DNA of 64,000 bases from Cellulophaga tyrosinoxydans. Lineage in GTDB: Bacteria; Bacteroidota; Bacteroidia; Flavobacteriales; Flavobacteriaceae. The stretch is taken from positions 860,775-924,774 of the forward strand of contig NZ_FWXO01000001.1 of NCBI RefSeq assembly GCF_900176415.1. Direction: 5' to 3'. A model generated the notes under the pieces. The model made no database searches, was not told where the DNA came from, and was given only the letters and a program-made list of their open reading frames with translations. The position numbers and the translations under genes were made by a program. Positions 18,605 through 25,585 of the stretch are shown here, in pieces (position 1 is the stretch's first letter; every line of letters begins with the position of its first letter).

Positions 18605-19762
18605 ATGTTATTTGATTCAATTCTTGGTTTAGCTCACATAAAAAACCATTTAGTTTCTAGTGCAGATGCAGGTCGGATTCCGCATGCACAATTGTTTATT
18701 GGCTCCGAAGGAAGTGGAACATTACCTATGGCCATCGCCTATGCGCAATACATACTCTGCTCTACTTCCGATGAAAAAAATGAACAGGCCATACAGGCTT
18801 GTAATTTAAAGTGTAATTCGCTTACACACCCCGATATGCATTTTGCTTACCCAGTGGCTAACTCCGATAAGGCAAAAAGTCATGCTGTAAGTGATAATTA
18901 CATTGAAGATTTTAGATCTTTTGTAAAAGAACAACCCTATGGTAATTTGTTTGATTGGTATCGATTAATTGATATTGAAAAAAAGCAGGGTCAGATTGGT
19001 GTGGATGAAGCACAGGAAATAGTTAAAAAACTCGCCTTAAAATCATACGAAGGAGGATATAAAATTTGTATTATTTGGATGGCGGATAAAATGAACTCTT
19101 CTGCCTCTAATAAATTGCTAAAATTAATTGAAGAGCCGCCTAGCAAAACCGTTTTTATACTTATTGCTGAAGATGAGGAGCAGATTATACAAACCATACG
19201 ATCTAGGTGCCAAGTTTTGCATTTTCCTCCATTAGCCGAAAATGATATTGCAGACGGATTAATAGCAAAAGGTATCGCCAAAGAACAAGCTTTGAGAATA
19301 GCACATGAAGCCAATGGAAATTATAACAAAGCTTTAGATTTAATTAATAACGATTCTGAAGATTTAGTTTTTGAAAAATGGTTTGTGCATTGGGTACGTA
19401 GTGCCTTTAAAGCCAAAGGAAATAAAGCAGCCATTCACGATTTAATTTCATGGAGTGCGGAACTTGCCAAAACAGGTAGAGAAACACAGAAAAAATTTAT
19501 TTTATACTGTATTGCCATTATGCGCCAAGCATTGCTTATTAACTACAATGTGCACGAGCTGGCCTTTATGAAAATTCATATGGATGGTTTTGACCTGAAT
19601 AAATTTGCTCCTTTTGTTCACGAAAACAATATTCAAGAGATTGTTGAAGAATTAGAACGCGCTAGTTATCATATTGAAAGAAACGGTAATGCCAAAATTA
19701 TTTTTACTGATTTATCTATAAAACTTACTCGATTATTACATAAAAAAGCTACTGTAGCTTAA
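18605..19762 (+). CDS. holB: DNA polymerase III delta' subunit
   Basis: Clamp-loader subunit related to the AAA+ gamma/tau proteins. The 385-residue product from ATG 18605 begins MLFDSILGLAHIKNHLVSSA; an in-frame ATG at 18587 is rejected because it would lie in the proposed promoter. Visible motifs: RIPHAQLFIGSEGSGTLPMA in the Walker A position (degenerate, as normal in delta'), DEAQEIVKKL, and the SRC box region SRCQVLHFPP (sensor/arginine finger, after TIR). The zinc-binding cysteines are reduced (CSTSDEKNEQAIQACNLKC contains three). It is followed 18 bases later by a DoxX gene. Confidence 0.88.
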   Translation: MLFDSILGLAHIKNHLVSSADAGRIPHAQLFIGSEGSGTLPMAIAYAQYILCSTSDEKNEQAIQACNLKCNSLTHPDMHFAYPVANSDKAKSHAVSDNYIEDFRSFVKEQPYGNLFDWYRLIDIEKKQGQIGVDEAQEIVKKLALKSYEGGYKICIIWMADKMNSSASNKLLKLIEEPPSKTVFILIAEDEEQIIQTIRSRCQVLHFPPLAENDIADGLIAKGIAKEQALRIAHEANGNYNKALDLINNDSEDLVFEKWFVHWVRSAFKAKGNKAAIHDLISWSAELAKTGRETQKKFILYCIAIMRQALLINYNVHELAFMKIHMDGFDLNKFAPFVHENNIQEIVEELERASYHIERNGNAKIIFTDLSIKLTRLLHKKATVA

Positions 19763-19780
19763 CCCCAAAAAACGATACGT

Positions 19781-20176
19781 ATGAAACCATTTTTAAACAA
19801 TGCTACCGAGATTATTTTACTGCTTTTTTTAATCATTACTTTTCTGCAAAGTGGCATAGACAAGCTTGTAGACTGGAAAGGTAATTTATCTTGGCTAAAA
19901 GAGCATTTTTCTAAAAGTCCATTAAAAAACATGGTTCCAATGCTGTTGGTAATACTACTAATCATGGAAATGATTGCAGCATTTTTATCTATAGGAGGTA
20001 TTTATCAAATTTTGGCTCACAACAAAACGCAATTTGCTTTTTATGGAGCATTATTTTCATGCATATCATTATTAATGCTGCTATTTGGACAGCGCATGGC
20101 TAAAGATTACGAAGGAGCAAAAACCATTGCCATCTATTTTATACCTGCCATGTTTTTACTTTTTTTACTGCAATAA
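19781..20176 (+). CDS. DoxX-family membrane protein
   Basis: A 131-residue integral membrane protein with four hydrophobic segments (about 9-24, 48-70, 83-103, 113-130), the second following the FSKSPLKNMVPM loop; this is the DoxX-like layout (FLQSGIDKLVDW after helix 1 is the family signature). The molecular function of this branch is unknown. It is 18 bases downstream of holB on the same strand and ends before a strong terminator shared with the convergent OmpH-like gene, so it probably shares the holB transcript. Confidence 0.82.
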   Translation: MKPFLNNATEIILLLFLIITFLQSGIDKLVDWKGNLSWLKEHFSKSPLKNMVPMLLVILLIMEMIAAFLSIGGIYQILAHNKTQFAFYGALFSCISLLMLLFGQRMAKDYEGAKTIAIYFIPAMFLLFLLQ

Positions 20177-20193
20177 ATTTGATTTATCCGCAT

Positions 20194-20226
20194 AAAAAAA
20201 GCCTCAAATACTTGAGGCTTTTTTTT
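20194..20226. terminator. Terminator between doxX-like and ompH-like genes
   Basis: Stem of 14 bp (20194-20207 / 20212-20225, core AAGCCTCAA) with a 4-base loop and A/T runs on both sides; located between convergent genes. Confidence 0.9.
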
Positions 20227-20241
20227 ATCGTGATCTAAGAA

Positions 20242-20748
20242 TTACTTCTTGTACTTATCGTTTAAAACTTTAAGAATTGGAGCAGTCACATCTTGACTTT
20301 CTGCTCCATAAAGAACGCTACCACCATCGCCACCGCCTAAAATATAGGTGTAACCGTTAGCTTTACCGTAAGCTTTAATTTCTCTTTTTACTTTACTGAT
20401 AATGCTATCCATTTCAGTTTGGCTTTGCATTTGCAATTGCTGTTCTTGTTGTTGTAATTGTTGACCAATAAATTGACCTTCTTGTTGCAACTGTCCGTAC
20501 TCTTCTTGCGCTTGCGCTTGTGGCATTTTCTGAGCCTTTGCTTGGAACGCTTGAAGTCTCATTTGAAAAGTTTGAGAAATACTATCTCTTTTTTGAGTTA
20601 AAGCATCTGCTTTTACTTTAAGTTTTGCTTCAACATCTACTTTTTCTTGATAATCATCCATTAGTTTTTGATTATCAACAAAACCAATTTTACTTTCTTG
20701 GCAAGCAAAAACACTTAGTATTGCTAAAGCCATTACTATTTTTTTCAT
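20242..20748 (-). CDS. OmpH/Skp-family lipoprotein
   Basis: A 168-residue member of the OmpH/Skp family of trimeric, coiled-coil periplasmic chaperones for outer-membrane proteins. IGFVDNQKLMDDYQEK is the family-typical start after the signal peptide, followed by a long helical arm (about 35-130) very rich in Gln (QQLQQQEQQLQMQSQTEMD) and a C-terminal strand region. Unlike classic Skp it has a lipobox-like end of the signal peptide (LSVFAC, Cys16), so it is probably membrane-anchored. It is monocistronic with a good promoter 24 bases upstream of the ATG. Confidence 0.85.
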   Translation of the reverse strand: MKKIVMALAILSVFACQESKIGFVDNQKLMDDYQEKVDVEAKLKVKADALTQKRDSISQTFQMRLQAFQAKAQKMPQAQAQEEYGQLQQEGQFIGQQLQQQEQQLQMQSQTEMDSIISKVKREIKAYGKANGYTYILGGGDGGSVLYGAESQDVTAPILKVLNDKYKK

Positions 20749-20771
20749 CTTTTGTTTTTAATAATGTTGCG

Positions 20772-20805
20772 CAAAAATAGAAAAGGTTTTGGATTATTTG
20801 TCAAA
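20772..20805 (-). promoter_or_regulatory. Candidate promoter of the ompH-like gene
   Basis: On the minus strand TTTG (20805-20802) and TATTTTTG (20779-20772) are 22 bases apart, matching the Bacteroidota promoter pattern; the ATG is 24 bases further on. Confidence 0.6.
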
Positions 20806-20868
20806 AGTTACTGTTAAACACATTTTCTAAACGATCAAAGCAGAGGTTTACCAGATGATAATGCCTAT

Positions 20869-21150
20869 TTACCCTAATACATCTTGTATTTCAGGAGTTT
20901 TGTCAAAAACGGCTTTTGCATAAGTGCACATGGGTTTTATTTTACTTTTACTTTTTCTAGCAAATTCAGCTATATGTAACACCAGTTTTTTGCCTATACC
21001 TTGTCCTCCAAATTCAGAATGTACTTCGGTATGAAGAATAGTTAATTTTTGTGGTCCACTCCAAGAGTACGTAATATGGCCTACTTCTGTTTCGTTTATA
21101 AAAGCAGTAAATTTTCCGGCTGTATTTTTTTCTGATTGTATAATTTTCAT
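20869..21150 (-). CDS. Small GNAT-family N-acetyltransferase (YjdJ-like)
   Basis: A 93-residue, single-domain GNAT protein of the short PF14542-type: HTEVHSEFGGQGIGKKLVLH contains the acetyl-CoA loop (Q/RxxGxG/A), and it ends with the PMCTYAKAVFDKTPE segment found in this group. In Escherichia coli yjdJ is adjacent to yjdI; the same pairing appears here with a 7-base gap to the downstream-side neighbour at 21158. Cytoplasmic, substrate unknown. Confidence 0.88.
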   Translation of the reverse strand: MKIIQSEKNTAGKFTAFINETEVGHITYSWSGPQKLTILHTEVHSEFGGQGIGKKLVLHIAEFARKSKSKIKPMCTYAKAVFDKTPEIQDVLG

Positions 21151-21157
21151 TTAAAGG

Positions 21158-21367
21158 CTATTTAGCTATAATACTCAAGGCTTTTGAAGGGCATTTTGCA
21201 ACTTGCTTTATAATTTCGGAAGTTTCGGCATTATTAATTTTTATCCAAGGGCGCTCTTTAGGATGATAAACTTGCGGCAACATTTTTACACAAACACCCG
21301 AGTGAATACAAATGCCAGGTTGCCATAAAACTGTAATTTCTCCATTGGAATATTCTTTATTTTCCAT
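21158..21367 (-). CDS. (4Fe-4S) mono-cluster protein, YjdI-like
   Basis: A 69-residue protein of the divergent 4Fe-4S mono-cluster family (PF06902 type). Three cysteines are visible in the family positions (PGICIHSGVC, Cys20 and Cys26, and AKCPSKAL, Cys59); the family is thought to hold one cluster, perhaps with a non-Cys ligand. It lies between the TMEM175-like gene (6-base gap) and the YjdJ-like acetyltransferase (7-base gap), a cluster on the minus strand that likely forms one transcript with the pirin gene. Confidence 0.85.
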   Translation of the reverse strand: MENKEYSNGEITVLWQPGICIHSGVCVKMLPQVYHPKERPWIKINNAETSEIIKQVAKCPSKALSIIAK

Positions 21368-21373
21368 GTGCTA

Positions 21374-21946
21374 CTATTTTAATAATTTTTCAATTCTTTT
21401 ATCCGGTATTAACCAAACTATGGCTACCGCTATGTACAGTATAATGCTAATTAAAGGGATAAAGAACGATATGATTACCCCTATTAAATACACTAAAATT
21501 GAAGCATTTCCTTTATAATCTTTTTGATAAGCAATTGCTAAAACAGATTCCGTTCCATTTGCCTTGATAACCGAATTACTTAAAATTTTAAAGGCTATTG
21601 CCGCCATCATTAAAACCAAACCATATAACGCTACCGGATTATTTTCAAAATGGTTTTCCCCCATCCAACCGGTAACAAAAGGAAACAAAGACAACCAAAA
21701 TAGTAGGTGTAAATTTGCCCATAAAACCTTACCATTTACTTTTTCTGTAGCCTGCATTAAATGGTGGTGATTATTCCAATAAATACCCACATATACAAAG
21801 CTGCCTAAATAGGTTAAAAATACAGGGAAAATTGGTGCTAAAGTTGAAAATTCCGCTCCTTCAGGAACTTTCATTTCTAACACCATAATGGTAATAATTA
21901 TTGCTAAAACACCATCGCTAAATGCTTCTAATCTATTGGTTGTCAT
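21374..21946 (-). CDS. TMEM175-family (DUF1211) potassium channel-like membrane protein
   Basis: A 190-residue membrane protein with six hydrophobic segments and the family hallmark RLEAFSDGVLAIIITIMVLE in helix 1, the filter-forming helix of bacterial TMEM175 channels. NHHHLM in the third helix region is also conserved. Bacterial members conduct K+ with low selectivity; the channel role here is inferred. It is placed 14 bases downstream of the pirin gene and 6 bases upstream of the yjdI-like gene, so likely co-transcribed. Confidence 0.9.
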   Translation of the reverse strand: MTTNRLEAFSDGVLAIIITIMVLEMKVPEGAEFSTLAPIFPVFLTYLGSFVYVGIYWNNHHHLMQATEKVNGKVLWANLHLLFWLSLFPFVTGWMGENHFENNPVALYGLVLMMAAIAFKILSNSVIKANGTESVLAIAYQKDYKGNASILVYLIGVIISFFIPLISIILYIAVAIVWLIPDKRIEKLLK

Positions 21947-21960
21947 GGCTTTTGATTTTG

Positions 21961-22836
21961 TTATTCTAAATATCCGAATTTTCCATTATTAAAATCGTTA
22001 AAAGCATCTATTAATTCTTGCTTTGTGTTCATTACAAACGGACCATGTGCTGCAATAGGTTCATTTAAAGGCTCGCCACTTAAAACCAAAACAATAGCAT
22101 CATCCGTTGCTTCAATTTCAAAATGCTCCCCAGTATTCTCAAATAACGCTAAATGGTCTGTAGGCACTTTTTCTAAGCCGTTTACTGTGATGCTGCCCTC
22201 TATAACTAAAAGTGTTGTGTTATACGTGTTAGGGAAGCTAAAATCTGCCTTTGCGCCTGTTTTTAATTTAGCATTCAGCATGTGTATTGGAGAAAACGTA
22301 CTGGCAACGCCTTTTATATTTTTATACGCTCCAGCAATTACCTCTATTTCTCCACCATTGTTTGCTATAGGATATTTTTTTATGGTTTTATTCTGAATTG
22401 CCTGATATTTTGGTGCTGACATTTTATCTTTTGCTGGTAAGTTTACCCACAATTGCACCATCTGAAAAATTCCGCCAGCTTTGCTAAAATTTTCTTCGTG
22501 GTATTCTTTATGCAATACTCCAGATGCGGCCGTCATCCATTGAATGTCGCCTTCACCAATAACGCCACCTCCACCACTACTATCGTGGTGTGCAACCTTG
22601 CCTTTGTAGGCAATAGTTACAGTTTCAAAACCTCTATGCGGATGTACACCTACTCCTTTTGGTTCTTTACTTGGTGGAAAATTATATTTTGAGTTATAAT
22701 CCAGCATTATAAAGGGATCCATGCGTTTCATGTCTAATCTAAAACCGCTCGGTATAAAATTATGAACTCTAAACCCGTCGCCCACAAAATGCGGTTCTTT
22801 TGGTGCTACCACTAGCTCTACTTTTTTTGTAATCAT
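21961..22836 (-). CDS. Pirin family protein
   Basis: A 291-residue bicupin. The N-terminal cupin holds the metal-ligand set HPHRGFET (His65, His67) and GVLHKEYHEE (His109, Glu111), with the intervening GGGGVIGEGDIQWMTA. Some bacterial pirins are quercetin dioxygenases or regulators; the function here cannot be told. First gene of a probable four-gene unit with the TMEM175-like, YjdI-like and YjdJ-like genes. On the minus strand TAAATTTG (22864-22857) precedes the ATG by 20 bases and is a candidate minus-7 box. Confidence 0.92.
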   Translation of the reverse strand: MITKKVELVVAPKEPHFVGDGFRVHNFIPSGFRLDMKRMDPFIMLDYNSKYNFPPSKEPKGVGVHPHRGFETVTIAYKGKVAHHDSSGGGGVIGEGDIQWMTAASGVLHKEYHEENFSKAGGIFQMVQLWVNLPAKDKMSAPKYQAIQNKTIKKYPIANNGGEIEVIAGAYKNIKGVASTFSPIHMLNAKLKTGAKADFSFPNTYNTTLLVIEGSITVNGLEKVPTDHLALFENTGEHFEIEATDDAIVLVLSGEPLNEPIAAHGPFVMNTKQELIDAFNDFNNGKFGYLE

Positions 22837-22904
22837 AACCTTGATTTTTATACTAACAAATTTAGTTATGCTTTAAAAGCTGTGCATTGATGTATGGTAA
22901 GAAG

Positions 22905-23495
22905 TTACTTTTTGTGTTTGGTCGCCAGTTCTTTTCTAACCCGACTTAAACTTTCTGGCGTTATCCCTAAATAAGAAGCAATTAATGTTTGGGGCACTCG
23001 CAATAACAGATTGGGGTATACTTTTATAAAATCTAAATACCGTTCTTCGGCAGTAGCGCTTAAAAGTAGTTCTATTCTCTTCTGCAAGCTTCTAATATGG
23101 TTGTGTAAAAGTTTGTTGTTAAACTCTTCGAACGAATTGTTTTGTTCTGAAATTTTTTCGACAAAATTTTTCTCTAAAACCAGCACTTCAGAATCTTCAA
23201 GAGCATCTATATAATATTTCGACGGTTGGTTAAAATACACACTTTCACGATCAGTAATAAACCAATTTTCGGGTGCAAATTGTAACACATTTTCTTTCCC
23301 TTTTTTATCGATAGAAAAATAGCGTAACAAGCCTTTTTCCACAAAAAAAGTATGTTGGCAAATATCGCCTTGTTTTAAAAGCTGTTCGCCCTTTTTTACT
23401 TTTCTAATTTTTAAAGTACTTACATAGGCGCTAACTGCACTCTTTTCAATTGGAATGTTAGATTCTAAAAAACGAATTAGGGTATTTTCGGCCAT
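22905..23495 (-). CDS. Crp/Fnr-family transcriptional regulator
   Basis: A 196-residue regulator with an N-terminal cyclic-nucleotide-binding-type beta roll (GEQLLKQGDICQHTFFVEKGLLRYF) and a C-terminal helix-turn-helix (VPQTLIASYLGITPESLSRVRKEL). There are no Cys residues in an Fnr-like cluster pattern, so a redox cluster is unlikely; the ligand is unknown. It lies 68 bases upstream of the pirin gene on the same strand, and in many Bacteroidota such regulators sit beside the genes they control, so the pirin unit is a candidate target (inference). Confidence 0.9.
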   Translation of the reverse strand: MAENTLIRFLESNIPIEKSAVSAYVSTLKIRKVKKGEQLLKQGDICQHTFFVEKGLLRYFSIDKKGKENVLQFAPENWFITDRESVYFNQPSKYYIDALEDSEVLVLEKNFVEKISEQNNSFEEFNNKLLHNHIRSLQKRIELLLSATAEERYLDFIKVYPNLLLRVPQTLIASYLGITPESLSRVRKELATKHKK

Positions 23496-23590
23496 GGTTG
23501 TTTTTTAAGAGCAGAGGAATTGTTATAGTTAATTACCCATTTAAAGGTAGTGCTTGAAGTTGTATTATGAGCTATTTGTATTATTAGTTC

Positions 23591-23617
23591 TTATTTTCAA
23601 CTTACTAGTTTTGTTCA
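23591..23617 (+). repeat. 27-base direct repeat, copy 1
   Basis: Identical over 27 bases to 25292-25318. The two copies bracket the orphan pair 23809-25207 in the same orientation. Confidence 0.85.
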
Positions 23618-23759
23618 CCATTTTACATCCCCCGCCTTTCAGGCACCCCCTTGTAAGGGGGAATTTATACGTTAACAATTATCCCCTTGAGGGGATTATA
23701 GGGGTGTTTTACGCATGGTTATTATTCACTATTTTTCATATTATACTAACTTACTGTTG

Positions 23760-23789
23760 CCGGCACGAACGTGACGCTCGCGCTAGCGG
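23760..23789 (+). repeat. 30-base inverted repeat, copy A
   Basis: Ends GTGACGCTCGCGCTAGCGG. It matches the reverse complement of 25321-25350 at 28 of 30 positions; a third, weaker copy in the same orientation lies at 26290-26315. Each copy can fold internally (CGAGCG-TGA-CGCTCG type). Confidence 0.85.
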
Positions 23790-23808
23790 TTTTTTTTCAT
23801 AGTTCTTA

Positions 23809-24846
23809 TTATATTTTTTCTGTTTTTTCAAAAATGTGTAATTGATTTCCTTGGTCTAAGACATAAATATTATTATGATTTACTTGGAAATCTTTAAAAC
23901 CTCCTTTTTGATTTTCTACTTTGGTTACCCAAAGTAATTCTAGGGTATTGTAATCTAATACTCCAATATGTGTTCCGCTTAAATAGTCTTGGTTGGCTGT
24001 AAAGTATATCTTATTTTCTAGCACTTTCCAAAAACCAATTTTTAAGTTTTGATTGTATAAGCTTTCTATTCTTTGGCTACGCAAAACTTTTCCTGTTATT
24101 GCATCTATTTCTACTAAAGGGCTATCAAGAGCTTGTGTGCCAATACCACTATATATACTTAAAAGACTATTATCCTCTTCCAATAACTCTATAAACCAAT
24201 CTGAGATTGGATATTGATGATCTAATTCAAAGATTACCTTACCTGATTCTATGTCTAGAGCAAGTAATCTGGTTTCATTTTTTTCATTACCCGCCCTATA
24301 TAATGATACCCAAAGTTTATTTTCAACTACTCCTAATATTTTGCGTATTTCTCCGAAGTTTTCTAAGTTGGTTTCCCACTCGTATTTCCCTGTGAGTAGG
24401 GATAAAGATTTAATGTATTTTCTTTCGTTTTGTATTTGGATGTATTGATTTTTAAATCTATCGCCTGATCCGTAATATCTGTGTGGGAGTTCGTACAATT
24501 CCTTAAATGGAAATAATTGACAAATCAGATAATTACTTGAATACAAACCTGCACCTTCCCTTATTGAATTTTTAGAAGTAATAAAATTATTATCATAATA
24601 ACCCATTCCAAAAAAAGTAGTAGGAATTGTTGTTTTAGAACCAGATACTAAATTAATTATGTCAGTGCTATCTTTGTGATTTAACCCGAAATAATCATCA
24701 AACGAAAAAAACCCATAATTTTCTCTATCAACTATTAATTTATCAGCATATAAATGATAATGGTTTTCATTTTTCTTATAAAATAATTTATCTGTAATTA
24801 TTTTAAACTCTTCTATTCCTTTCTTGATGCCTGCGGATTTAAACAT
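23809..24846 (-). CDS. Orphan beta-propeller protein (PQQ-like repeats), possible immunity protein
   Basis: A 345-residue soluble protein without a signal peptide. At least four blades are visible through the TG/SGK strand-turn motifs: SLLTGKYEWETNL, LALDIESGKVIFEL, VEIDAITGKVLRSQ and VLDYNTLELLWVTKV, which point to a PQQ-like or quinoprotein-type propeller. No enzyme residues are recognisable. The start codon is 1 base after the stop of a 119-residue ORF (24848-25207), so the two are translationally coupled. Propeller proteins of this kind often serve as immunity partners of polymorphic toxins; here that is inference from the pairing and the repeat-bounded location. It is flanked by inverted repeats. 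Confidence 0.65.
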   Translation of the reverse strand: MFKSAGIKKGIEEFKIITDKLFYKKNENHYHLYADKLIVDRENYGFFSFDDYFGLNHKDSTDIINLVSGSKTTIPTTFFGMGYYDNNFITSKNSIREGAGLYSSNYLICQLFPFKELYELPHRYYGSGDRFKNQYIQIQNERKYIKSLSLLTGKYEWETNLENFGEIRKILGVVENKLWVSLYRAGNEKNETRLLALDIESGKVIFELDHQYPISDWFIELLEEDNSLLSIYSGIGTQALDSPLVEIDAITGKVLRSQRIESLYNQNLKIGFWKVLENKIYFTANQDYLSGTHIGVLDYNTLELLWVTKVENQKGGFKDFQVNHNNIYVLDQGNQLHIFEKTEKI

Positions 24847-24847
24847 A

Positions 24848-25207
24848 TTATTTTACTTTGATAAAGTTGTAAAAAGTGTTAATTATATTGCTACTTGTAT
24901 CACTGATTAATGTACCAAAATCTAATCTTGAAGCACTTTGATATTGCCTATCATTTAAATTTGGATAATTTGCTCTCGGGAACAAATTCTCTCTTAGGGA
25001 TATATTCCCCCAAATAGTATTAAAAATGGTTTCTCCTTTGAAGGTTAACGTATTTGTACTTGAATTATAAAGCATTTGTTTAAACTTTTCTTTAAATGGT
25101 GTTGGATCTGGGCTATTGTTGTTCTTTTTTGAATCGAACCAATATCCCGCTCCGCAAAGTCTCCTGACTTTGAGGCTATTATGTTTAAATGTGCTAATAC
25201 TTTTCAT
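24848..25207 (-). CDS. Hypothetical 119-residue protein coupled to the propeller gene
   Basis: No family recognised. The product starts with a Lys/Arg-rich segment and RLCGAGYWFDSKKNNN, then a mixed polar body (FKGETIFNTIWGN, LFPRANYPNLND) and a hydrophobic end. It has no signal peptide. The first ~20 codons cover a short perfect hairpin (25154-25171, CAAAGTC-TCCT-GACTTTG), so the N-terminus could be repeat-derived and the real start could be internal, although no other early ATG is available. The stop is 1 base from the start of the propeller gene. It could be a toxin tip or the remnant of one. Confidence that it is a real gene is moderate. Confidence 0.45.
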   Translation of the reverse strand: MKSISTFKHNSLKVRRLCGAGYWFDSKKNNNSPDPTPFKEKFKQMLYNSSTNTLTFKGETIFNTIWGNISLRENLFPRANYPNLNDRQYQSASRLDFGTLISDTSSNIINTFYNFIKVK

Positions 25208-25291
25208 AATTTAAAAACGAATTTGGTTTTAAAGCATTTATTACGGAGCTGCAGACCATAGGGGTGTTCTGCTTTATATTTATTATTTGTA

Positions 25292-25318
25292 CTTATTTTC
25301 AACTTACTAGTTTTGTTC
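25292..25318 (+). repeat. 27-base direct repeat, copy 2
   Basis: Identical to 23591-23617; followed after 2 bases by the inverted repeat copy B. The remaining bases of 25208-25291 carry an ATAGGGGTGTT match to 23696-23706 and no gene. Confidence 0.85.
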
Positions 25319-25320
25319 CC

Positions 25321-25350
25321 CCGCTAGCGCGAGCGTCACGCTCGTGCCGT
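25321..25350 (-). repeat. 30-base inverted repeat, copy B
   Basis: Reverse complement of 23760-23789 with 28 of 30 matches; it forms the right border of the orphan pair. Confidence 0.85.
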
Positions 25351-25386
25351 TACAGCTACTATATTTAGTTCATACGCTCATAATTC

Positions 25387-25413
25387 CATCCTTTCGGCTG
25401 CGCTCAAGACAAG
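25387..25413 (-). repeat. REP-like element, copy b
   Basis: CTTGTCTTGAGCGCAGCCGA on the minus strand, continuing AAGGATG; 21 of 27 positions match copy a (25458-25484), with alternating T/C and A/G changes. This belongs to the CCTTCGACT..CTCAGG class of intergenic units common in Flavobacteriaceae. Confidence 0.65.
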
Positions 25414-25457
25414 CATTCCTAAATGCATTCCTTTATTGTCTATTTTTGGTACAGTTT

Positions 25458-25484
25458 CATCCCTTCGACTACTCTCAGGACAGG
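25458..25484 (-). repeat. REP-like element, copy a
   Basis: CCTGTCCTGAGAGTAGTCGA on the minus strand, continuing AGGGATG; second copy of the unit at 25387-25413, same orientation, 71 bases apart. Confidence 0.65.
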
Positions 25485-25585
25485 CATCTGCATTGTTTCT
25501 TGTGCTACTAATTTTCAATCAATTGGGTCGGTAACAAAACCTTGTTCAAATGGATTATTGTGAATATAATCAATCTTTTGTTTTA

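Larger units (their letters stand above)
23496..23808. repeat. Repeat-rich gap at the left edge of the accessory island
   Basis: This 313-base stretch holds no convincing gene. It contains a 27-base direct-repeat copy (23591-23617, begins CTTATTTTCAACTTACTAG), a compact string of hairpins at about 23626-23710 (CGCCTTTCAGGCACCCC, CCCCCTTGTAAGGGGG, ATCCCCTTGAGGGGAT) of the REP-like type scattered in flavobacterial genomes, and an inverted-repeat copy at 23760-23789. An 82-codon frame through it (23554-23802) is made only of these repeats. Confidence 0.7.
25378..25580 (-). pseudogene. C-terminal remnant of a REP-associated tyrosine transposase (RAYT, IS200-like Y1)
   Basis: On the minus strand, from 25580, the frame reads QKIDYIHNNPFEQGFVTDPID, close to the highly conserved C-terminal block of RAYT proteins (KxDYIHxNPVxxGxVxxPxDW). 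The codon expected to be Trp after PID is TGA (25517-25515). After a 1-base loss the frame resumes as SSTRNNADA and continues open to DETVPKIDNKGMHLGML and a stop at 25380-25378. The N-terminal HUH domain and catalytic Tyr are absent. RAYTs mobilise REP hairpins, and two REP-like units (25387-25413, 25458-25484) lie inside this relic. It is dead as a gene. Confidence 0.75.

Noticed and set aside
18396-18620. Minus-strand ORF upstream of pgk
   Set aside because: It covers the divergent pgk/holB promoter region and has no protein-like features.
20176-20200. Possible DnaA box (TTATCCGCA) near 20185
   Set aside because: A single imperfect 9-mer without a cluster; no support for oriC in the window.
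23554-23802. 82-codon plus-strand ORF
   Set aside because: It consists of the direct repeat, REP-like hairpins and inverted-repeat copy A; the reading frame is accidental.
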